A DNA stretch of 64,000 nt from the NCBI GenBank assembly GCA_001828935.1, contig MHZX01000110.1:20594-84593 (forward strand). The letters are read 5' to 3'. The notes under the pieces were generated by a model. The model saw nothing but the letters and a program-made list of their open reading frames with translations, did no database searches and had not been told where the DNA came from. The translations under genes were made by a program, and so were the position numbers. Every line of letters starts with the position of its first letter. The stretch's first letter is position 1. The DNA is from Rhodocyclales bacterium RIFCSPLOWO2_02_FULL_63_24. GTDB lineage: Bacteria > Pseudomonadota > Gammaproteobacteria > Burkholderiales > Rhodocyclaceae. Positions 58,364-64,000 of the stretch are shown one piece after another.

Positions 58364-59094
58364 CGCTGCGGCGGCTGCGTAGCCGCTTCGGTATCTCGGC
58401 CCCTCGCGTCGCGATACGAACGCATGTGCCTTGGTACTGGCGGGCGCTGTCTGTCGTACTTCTCTCTGGCGCGTCACTGGCATTGGCGGGCTGGATCTAT
58501 GACGCCGGGCAGCGTTTTGCCGGGTTTCATCAGGGCGCGAGCGAGCATGAAATCGCCGAAATGCGCGAGCGCATTATCCAGTTGGAAGCTGACTTGGAAA
58601 GTACCCGCAAGGTGGCGAACGCCAGCGAGAGTCGCCTGCGCATCGAAAGTACCTCGCAAGAGCAGCTTTCGCTGCAGATCCGGACGCTGGAAGAGGAAAA
58701 CACCCGACTCAAGTCGGATCTGGCGACATTCGAAAGCTTGGCAGGGGGGCAGGTTGGGAATTCCGGCCTCGCGATCAGTCGCCTGCAGATTCTTCCCGGT
58801 GGTGGCGGGCAATATCGCTATCGCCTCCTGCTGGCGCAGACGGGCGACAAGAAAGATAAGGAATTCAATGGGATGATTCAGTTGATCGCCACTGTGCAGC
58901 GAGGCAAGGAGACTGCTATGATTCAGTTTCCCGCTACCGGGGATCCTGCGACCAGTCAGTATCAGGTCAATTTTCGTTACTTCCGGCGCCTGGAAGGCAT
59001 GTTCAAGGTGGCTGCCGAGGCGCGAGTCCAGCGTGTCGAGGCGCGCCTGATTCAGGATGGCGTGGTCAAGGCCAGTCAGAGCGTGGCGCTTTGA
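58327..59094 (+). CDS. Coiled-coil membrane protein (DUF6776-like)
   Basis: A 255-residue inner-membrane protein. A basic N-terminus leads to one membrane segment near residues 40-60 ([21 protein letters not shown]), then a coiled coil at about 75-135 ([20 protein letters not shown]) and a periplasmic beta-rich domain ([19 protein letters not shown] and [13 protein letters not shown]). This layout matches a proteobacterial family of unknown function usually placed before bactofilin genes. It overlaps argC by 37 bases. Confidence 0.85.
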   Translation: MFGSFASSRLALTLRRLRSRFGISAPRVAIRTHVPWYWRALSVVLLSGASLALAGWIYDAGQRFAGFHQGASEHEIAEMRERIIQLEADLESTRKVANASESRLRIESTSQEQLSLQIRTLEEENTRLKSDLATFESLAGGQVGNSGLAISRLQILPGGGGQYRYRLLLAQTGDKKDKEFNGMIQLIATVQRGKETAMIQFPATGDPATSQYQVNFRYFRRLEGMFKVAAEARVQRVEARLIQDGVVKASQSVAL

Positions 59095-59235
59095 GCGGGA
59101 AGGCGTCGTGCCGGGAGTGCAGTTTGAGTGAGCGGCTAAGCGAGTTTATGTCCCTGCCTGAGCCCGGACGGTATGTGTGGCTGAGTTTGGTACCGCGTGC
59201 TGTAGCCGAAACTTATCGATGAGGAGATTCCAGTA

Positions 59236-59637
59236 ATGTTTGGCAAGAAAACCAACAAGCCGCAAGGGCGCATCGACAGTTTGATTGGCGCCGGTACTTC
59301 GCTGGCCGGCGATGTGACTTTTACGGGTGGCCTGCGCGTCGACGGTGAAATCAAGGGCAATGTCCGTGGCGTTGACGGACAACCGGCGACGCTGGTGATT
59401 AGCGAACATGCGCGGATTGAGGGAGAGATCTCTGTTTCTCATCTGGTGATCAACGGCACCGTGATCGGGCCGGTGCATTCCAGTGATTTCCTGGAACTTC
59501 AGACGCGCGCCCGGGTCACCGGAGATGTGGAATACAGCACAATCGAGATGCATCTTGGGGCTGTCGTGCAAGGCCGCTTGGTGCATCAGGGGTTGCCAGC
59601 GAAGGCAGTTGAGTTGAAACTTGCCGCCAGCAATTGA
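59236..59637 (+). CDS. Bactofilin (polymer-forming cytoskeletal protein)
   Basis: A 133-residue bactofilin, which forms beta-helical filaments associated with the membrane and cell shape. The DUF583 core is evident: DSLIGAGTSLAGDVTFTGG, LRVDGEIKGNVRG, ISEHARIEGEI and the repeating hydrophobic pattern on to MHLGAVVQGRLVHQG. GAGGAGATTCC precedes the start. The upstream coiled-coil membrane protein is a plausible partner. Confidence 0.93.
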   Translation: MFGKKTNKPQGRIDSLIGAGTSLAGDVTFTGGLRVDGEIKGNVRGVDGQPATLVISEHARIEGEISVSHLVINGTVIGPVHSSDFLELQTRARVTGDVEYSTIEMHLGAVVQGRLVHQGLPAKAVELKLAASN

Positions 59638-59712
59638 CCTTCTGCACTATTGAAACCATAATTTTTGGACATATCTAAATCTTTGTTGCGGAACACCCCA
59701 CAGGAGAACAAC

Positions 59713-60063
59713 ATGAATGCACCCACCGAAATGCCGGCACCACTCAATTTCACCGACAATGCGGCGACCAAGGTAAAGGAACTCATCGCCGAAGAAGGCA
59801 ACCCCGAGTTGAAACTCAGGGTATTTGTGACTGGCGGCGGTTGCTCGGGCTTCCAGTATGGCTTCACTTTCGATGAAGTGACCAACGAAGACGACACGGT
59901 GATGGAAAAGAACGGCGTGTCGTTGTTGATCGACCCGATGAGCTATCAATATCTGGTTGGCGCCGAGATCGATTACTCCGAGGGCTTGGAGGGTTCGCAG
60001 TTCGTAATCAAGAATCCGAACGCGACGAGTACTTGCGGTTGCGGATCGTCGTTTTCGGCCTGA
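59713..60063 (+). CDS. erpA: Iron-sulfur cluster insertion protein ErpA
   Basis: An A-type Fe-S carrier of 116 residues. The three cluster-ligand Cys residues are in [12 protein letters not shown] and [11 protein letters not shown]. ErpA is separated from IscA-type paralogues by its length and by [18 protein letters not shown]. The ATG at 59713 has CAGGAGAAC upstream; the track start 16 codons earlier is not supported. No isc gene is adjacent. Confidence 0.95.
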   Translation: MNAPTEMPAPLNFTDNAATKVKELIAEEGNPELKLRVFVTGGGCSGFQYGFTFDEVTNEDDTVMEKNGVSLLIDPMSYQYLVGAEIDYSEGLEGSQFVIKNPNATSTCGCGSSFSA

Positions 60064-60085
60064 TTCGATTGCGGTAAAGATTATC

Positions 60086-60120
60086 AAGAAGGCGCGGGTT
60101 CCTGGCCCGCGCCTTCTTGT
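60086..60120. terminator. Bidirectional terminator between erpA and anmK
   Basis: AAGAAGGCGCGGG at 60086-60098 pairs perfectly with CCCGCGCCTTCTT at 60106-60118 across a seven-base loop, followed by GTTT. It serves the end of erpA, and the convergent anmK stop is next to it, so it probably stops transcription from both sides. Confidence 0.9.
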
Positions 60121-61224
60121 TTAGCGCGGGTAGATTGCGCCGAGAATTCGCGGGCCGCCGGCTCCCGTCACTTCGGCAAGATTTCCTGTTTCGCCGCGCA
60201 GGGTGCGCCAAGCCAGCCAGGCAAAGGCTACCGCTTCGACCCAGTCCGCCGGTTGCCCCAGAGAGTCGGTGCTGGCGACACGGCAATCCGGCAGAAGCTG
60301 TTGCAGGCGAGCCATGAGCGCTTGATTGTGCGCCCCGCCGCCGCAGACGAAAAGCTCCTGTGATTGTTCACACCAGCGCCGGAGCGCGTCGGTTGCCGAC
60401 ACGGCACTGAGTTCGAGCAGGGTTGCCTGCACATCCTCCGGCCGCTCCCTGCCTGCCAAGCGATGTTCCAGCCACGCAATGCTGAATTCATCGCGGCCGC
60501 AGCTCTTGGGCGGATTGGTATTGAAGAAAGCATCGGCGAGCAGCTTGTCCAGTAGTTCCGGGAGAATTTGGCCCTCGCGGGCCCAGCGTCCGGCTTCGTC
60601 GTAGCGCAGCCCTTTGTGGCGCTCGATCCAGGCGTCCATCAACAGGTTGCCGGGACCGCAATCGAATCCCCGTACCGCGTGTCCGGGATTGAGGTCCGTC
60701 AGGTTGGCGATACCGCCTATGTTCAGTATCACCCTATGCCGCTCGGGATCACCAAAGACTGCCGCATGAAAAGCCGGCACCAGAGGCGCGCCCTGACCGC
60801 CGGCGGCGATGTCGCGGCTGCGAAAGTCCGCCACGACCGCGATTCCGGCAAGTTCCGCCAGCAGAGCCGGATTGTTGAGCTGCACGCTATAGCCGGCTGC
60901 AGGCTGGTGGCGGATGGTTTGCCCGTGACAGCCGATGGCCGCGATTTGCGTCGCCTCCAGGCCCGCCTTGGCGATCACCTGGCGCACGGCTTCTGCATAG
61001 CAGCGCGCCAACTCGTTGGCGAACAACGCCGCGGAGCGAATTTCGTCGTATTGCGGGGTCTGCAGTTGCAGGGCTTGCTGCCGAATCGCGTCCGAATACG
61101 GCTGCCAGAATGTTGCGAGCATGCGCGGATGTCGGTCGGCAAAGTCGACCAGAACAGCATCGACGCCATCAAGACTGGTCCCGGACATGAGCCCCACAAC
61201 CAGTGGTGGCACTGCCGACGACAT
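60121..61224 (-). CDS. anmK: Anhydro-N-acetylmuramic acid kinase
   Basis: AnmK phosphorylates anhydroMurNAc in peptidoglycan recycling. The protein has 367 residues. ATP-site motifs: VGLMSGTSLDGVDAVLVDF at the start, AIGCHGQTIRHQP, FDCGPGNLLMDAWI and FVCGGGAHNQALMARL. It sits directly downstream of an M23 peptidase gene, one base apart, which links cell-wall hydrolysis and recycling in one operon. Confidence 0.97.
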   Translation of the reverse strand: MSSAVPPLVVGLMSGTSLDGVDAVLVDFADRHPRMLATFWQPYSDAIRQQALQLQTPQYDEIRSAALFANELARCYAEAVRQVIAKAGLEATQIAAIGCHGQTIRHQPAAGYSVQLNNPALLAELAGIAVVADFRSRDIAAGGQGAPLVPAFHAAVFGDPERHRVILNIGGIANLTDLNPGHAVRGFDCGPGNLLMDAWIERHKGLRYDEAGRWAREGQILPELLDKLLADAFFNTNPPKSCGRDEFSIAWLEHRLAGRERPEDVQATLLELSAVSATDALRRWCEQSQELFVCGGGAHNQALMARLQQLLPDCRVASTDSLGQPADWVEAVAFAWLAWRTLRGETGNLAEVTGAGGPRILGAIYPR

Positions 61225-61225
61225 G

Positions 61226-62566
61226 TCAATCGCCTTGGGCGAGGTTGAATCCGCGAATCAGATCAAGGCGAGCGAGATGAGGCTCGGTGCGAGCCCGGAA
61301 CAGGCCAAGCTGTTGGGGCAGCAATGGCGGCGCGCTCGGCAAGGCCATCGCCAGGGGATTCTGGTGCACGTCGCTGACGCGGAACTCATAGTGCAAGTGT
61401 GGGCCGCTGGCCAGTCCCGTGGCGCCGACAAAGCCGATCACATCGCCTTGAGTGACGCGATTACCTTTGCGCAGGCCAGGGGCAAAGCCCGACAGATGGC
61501 CGTAGAGGGTGGTGTAGCGACTTTGGTGGCGAAGGACGACCACTTTGCCATAGCCGCCTTTCACACCGACATATTCGACCACTCCGTTGCCCGTAGCCTT
61601 GACACGGGTGCCCACCGGGGCGCCGTAGTCGATGCCCTTGTGTGCCCTCCATTTCTGCAAGACGGGATGAAAGCGCGCAGACGTGAAACCGGAGGTGATG
61701 CGTGAAAATTCCAATGGCGAACGCAGAAAGGCCTTGCGAATATTTTTGCCGTCGGTCGTGTAATAGCCGCTGCTGTTTTCGCCCCCGGCAGGATCGGCGA
61801 ACCATGCCGCGCGGTAGGTCTTGCCACTGTTGGCGAACTCGGCAGCGAGTATGCGGCCGCTACGTACGGCACGACCCAGATAATTGACGGATTCGTAGAT
61901 GACTGCAAACCGATCGCCTTTGCGCAAGTCGCGATGGAAATCGATGTCGCCGCTGAAAATGTCCGCCAGTTGTGTCGCGATCGAGTCCGGAATTCCTGCC
62001 GCATCGGAAGCGCCGAACAAGGAATAACGGATCTCTGCGGATTTCATGACCACTTGGGTTTCCAGTGGCAGGGGTTGCTCCGAGGCCGAAAATCCGTCGC
62101 CCCGGCGTTCAACCAGCAATGCCTGGTCCTTGTTGCCATTGAGCGGGAAGACCAGAGTCTGCAGTTCGCCCTGGGGCCCTGTCCGTGCCGTCAGGTTCTT
62201 GCCCGGGCTGAGTTGGCGGAACAGGCTTTGAGTCGTAGTGTTCGCCTTCAGAAAGCCAACGGCCGCAGGATCGTCTACGCCGAGTCGTTGCAGCAACTCC
62301 ATTACGGTGTCGCCACGCTGCACGCGCTCCTCGCGCAGGAAACTTTGACCGTCGTCATCCACGGCTTTCAGCGCGGGCAGCGCAAGCTGTTCGACCACCT
62401 GTCGCTGGGGGATGTCTGCTAAACGGGTTTCGGCCGCGGTGCCAAAGGCCGCGACCATGCTGAAAAGCGAAACGCCAACCACGCCCGCACCGGCCCAGAA
62501 AGGCCCCGGTCGTTCGGATCGGTAGTTACGGAGTTGCGCTAAAATCCCGCTCTTGTTTTTTTGCAA
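61226..62566 (-). CDS. M23 peptidoglycan endopeptidase (MepM-like)
   Basis: A 446-residue periplasmic endopeptidase anchored by an N-terminal membrane segment (near residues 25-45). A LysM/OapA-like region (about 70-180) precedes a Csd3-like second domain. The M23 catalytic domain near residues 310-415 has HKGIDYGAPVGTRVKATG, with the zinc His and Asp, and GLASGPHLHYEFRV with the H-x-H. All zinc ligands are present, so it should cleave peptide crosslinks. It lies opposite tyrS. Confidence 0.94.
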   Translation of the reverse strand: MQKNKSGILAQLRNYRSERPGPFWAGAGVVGVSLFSMVAAFGTAAETRLADIPQRQVVEQLALPALKAVDDDGQSFLREERVQRGDTVMELLQRLGVDDPAAVGFLKANTTTQSLFRQLSPGKNLTARTGPQGELQTLVFPLNGNKDQALLVERRGDGFSASEQPLPLETQVVMKSAEIRYSLFGASDAAGIPDSIATQLADIFSGDIDFHRDLRKGDRFAVIYESVNYLGRAVRSGRILAAEFANSGKTYRAAWFADPAGGENSSGYYTTDGKNIRKAFLRSPLEFSRITSGFTSARFHPVLQKWRAHKGIDYGAPVGTRVKATGNGVVEYVGVKGGYGKVVVLRHQSRYTTLYGHLSGFAPGLRKGNRVTQGDVIGFVGATGLASGPHLHYEFRVSDVHQNPLAMALPSAPPLLPQQLGLFRARTEPHLARLDLIRGFNLAQGD

Positions 62567-62642
62567 TTGAATGGGCGGACCGGCTTAATTAGTCTGGCGA
62601 GTGTAGCAAAAATCCCCTTTGCGTCAAACCGGGTTAATCATC

Positions 62643-63830
62643 ATGGTCGATATCGACTCCCAACTGGCATTGATCAAACGCGGCGCCGACGAGCTGCTGA
62701 TCGAGTCCGAACTCTTGGAAAAACTGAAGTCCGGCCGTCCCTTGCGCATCAAGGCGGGCTTCGATCCGACGGCTCCGGACCTCCATCTCGGGCATACGGT
62801 GCTGATCAACAAGTTACGGCACTTTCAGGATCTCGGTCATCATGTGATGTTCCTGATCGGCGACTTCACCGGCATGATCGGCGATCCGAGCGGCAAGAAT
62901 GCGACTCGCCCGCCGCTGTCCCGCGAGCAGATACTGGAAAATGCCGATACCTACCGCGAGCAGGTGTTCAAGATCCTTGATCCACAGAAGACCGAAGTCT
63001 GTTTCAACTCGACCTGGTTCGAGCCATTGGGTGCGGCAGGCATGATCAAGCTTGCTGCCCGGCACACAGTGGCGCGCATGTTGGAACGAGACGATTTCTC
63101 TAAGCGTTATACCGGCGGCCAGCCCATAGCCATCCACGAATTTCTCTACCCGCTGTGCCAGGGATACGATTCGGTGGCGATGAAGGCGGATGTCGAACTG
63201 GGCGGCACCGACCAGAAGTTCAATCTGCTGGTCGGACGCGAACTACAGAAGCACTACGGTCAGGCACCGCAGTGTGTGCTGATGATGCCGCTGTTGGAGG
63301 GGCTGGACGGCGTCAACAAGATGTCGAAATCCCTCGGCAACTACATTGGCATTGCTGAGTCGCCTACCGAAATCTTCGGCAAGCTGATGTCGATATCGGA
63401 TGAGTTGATGTGGCGCTACTACGAACTGCTGTCATTTCGAGGCAATGACGAGATTGCCTGCTTCAAGCGCGAAGTTACCGAAGGGCGCAATCCGCGCGAC
63501 GTAAAGGTGTTGCTGGGACAGGAGATCGTTGCCCGTTTTCATTCGCCAAAAGATGCTGAGGCTGCGCTGGCGGAGTTCGAGGCCCGTTTTCAGCGTGGCG
63601 TACTTCCCGAGGATATGCCTGAGATCAAAGTCGCAGCAGGCTCGCTGGCCCAGGTGCTGAAGGCCGCGGGGCTGACCGCGAGCACATCTGACGCCTTGCG
63701 CATGATTGACGGTGGCGGCGTGCGAATCAACGGCGAGAAAGTCGGCGATCGCAGTGCGGCGCTGGGTGTCGGCGAGTGTGTCGTGCTGCAGGTAGGCAAA
63801 CGGAAATTTGCGCGCGTGACCCTCCTGTAG
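62643..63830 (+). CDS. tyrS: Tyrosyl-tRNA synthetase
   Basis: TyrS, class I synthetase, 395 residues, of the TyrRZ-like type. HIGH motif appears as [13 protein letters not shown] and KMSKS as [15 protein letters not shown]-terminal S4 RNA-binding domain follows ([18 protein letters not shown]). The start at 62643 gives [14 protein letters not shown]. An rRNA operon promoter follows 30 bases after the stop, common in this lineage. Confidence 0.97.
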   Translation: MVDIDSQLALIKRGADELLIESELLEKLKSGRPLRIKAGFDPTAPDLHLGHTVLINKLRHFQDLGHHVMFLIGDFTGMIGDPSGKNATRPPLSREQILENADTYREQVFKILDPQKTEVCFNSTWFEPLGAAGMIKLAARHTVARMLERDDFSKRYTGGQPIAIHEFLYPLCQGYDSVAMKADVELGGTDQKFNLLVGRELQKHYGQAPQCVLMMPLLEGLDGVNKMSKSLGNYIGIAESPTEIFGKLMSISDELMWRYYELLSFRGNDEIACFKREVTEGRNPRDVKVLLGQEIVARFHSPKDAEAALAEFEARFQRGVLPEDMPEIKVAAGSLAQVLKAAGLTASTSDALRMIDGGGVRINGEKVGDRSAALGVGECVVLQVGKRKFARVTLL

Positions 63831-63837
63831 GGTGGAT

Positions 63838-63887
63838 TGAAATTTTTTCGTTGAAGTTGTTGACCAACGAAAATCGATCCGTATAAT
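63838..63887 (+). promoter_or_regulatory. rRNA operon promoter with UP-like element
   Basis: TTGACC at 63860-63865 and a perfect TATAAT at 63882-63887 are 16 bases apart. Upstream, GAAATTTTTTCGTTG is an AT-rich UP-like element. GCGCCCCTC follows, a GC-rich discriminator typical of stringently controlled rrn promoters. It reads out of the window to the right. Confidence 0.85.
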
Positions 63888-63925
63888 GCGCCCCTCTTCG
63901 CTGCCGACTGTAACAAAGCAGCAAC

Positions 63926-64000
63926 GTTCTTTAAAAACCAAACAACCGATAGGTGTAGGTGCTTGCTGTGCTGGCGGTGGTGGTGGGTGGACGTTCCGAG
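63926..64000 (+). ncRNA. Leader of an rRNA operon (boxA region)
   Basis: GTTCTTTAA at 63926-63934 resembles the boxA antitermination site, and the following AACAACCGATAGGTGTAGGTG is typical of the leader before 16S rRNA in betaproteobacteria. The mature 16S begins beyond base 64000, so no rRNA gene is annotated here. Confidence 0.8.

Overview
The window is a GC-rich, densely coding chromosomal segment that reads as a betaproteobacterium, most likely Rhodocyclales or a near relative. The basis is gene order and protein style: ubiC-ubiA, miaB-phoH-ybeY-corC-lnt, glyQ-glyS-gmhB-plsC, rplM-rpsI-argC-bactofilin-erpA-anmK-M23 peptidase-tyrS, a Bug-type receptor domain and an rrn-type leader at the right end. 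Species cannot be named from the sequence alone. Most of the window is core housekeeping. The accessory content is a set of single genes and short repeats rather than one large island. I saw no tRNA, CRISPR array, transposase or prophage.

Layout. 1-3 kb: end of glgB, a DUF2934 protein, glucokinase and thyA. 3-9 kb: an unknown 496-residue protein, mogA, an ElyC/YdcF-like membrane protein, metY, a DUF2802 protein, a SPOR protein and an orphan fliW. 9-17 kb: ridA, recG, ubiC, ubiA, a hybrid histidine kinase, ubiD and a small membrane protein. 17-20.5 kb: an HDOD/GAF protein, a collapsed alpha/beta-hydrolase pseudogene, a membrane diguanylate cyclase and a 53-residue Cys-rich protein.

20.5-34 kb is one functional block for urea use. 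It holds the urea ABC transporter urtABCDE followed by urease ureD, ureA, ureB, ureC, ureE, ureF and ureG. A GG-N10-GC sigma-54 promoter with upstream NtrC-like half sites precedes urtA, so the block is probably induced by nitrogen limitation. Two non-urease genes interrupt it: an AAA ATPase/DUF234 gene between ureD and ureA, and an alpha/beta hydrolase between ureA and ureB. A strong hairpin follows urtA, and a near-perfect 28-bp inverted repeat built of ACCAAGG units sits between urtB and urtC.

34-48 kb: a PAS-GGDEF-EAL protein, a DODA-type dioxygenase, a HIT protein, gloA, a YgjP-like metallopeptidase with a degenerate neighbour lacking HExxH, plsC, gmhB, glyS and glyQ, then a low-GC FRG-domain gene, a secreted tandem rhodanese and a caspase-like/Bug receptor fusion. 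48-64 kb: lnt, corC, ybeY, phoH, miaB, queC, a TsuA-like thiosulfate transporter, rplM-rpsI, argC, a coiled-coil membrane protein, bactofilin, erpA, anmK, an M23 peptidase, tyrS and finally the promoter and boxA-like leader of an rRNA operon whose genes lie beyond the window.

The most unusual observations are the caspase-like/Bug fusion; a 45-bp repeat (42/45 identical) embedded in frame in two unrelated genes (ureF and the degenerate YgjP paralogue) in different reading frames; an 18-bp word found exactly in recG, ureD and lnt; a palindromic in-frame insertion in recG; and the interrupted urease operon. Start codons were chosen from Shine-Dalgarno sites and family alignment where the ORF track start was clearly too long.
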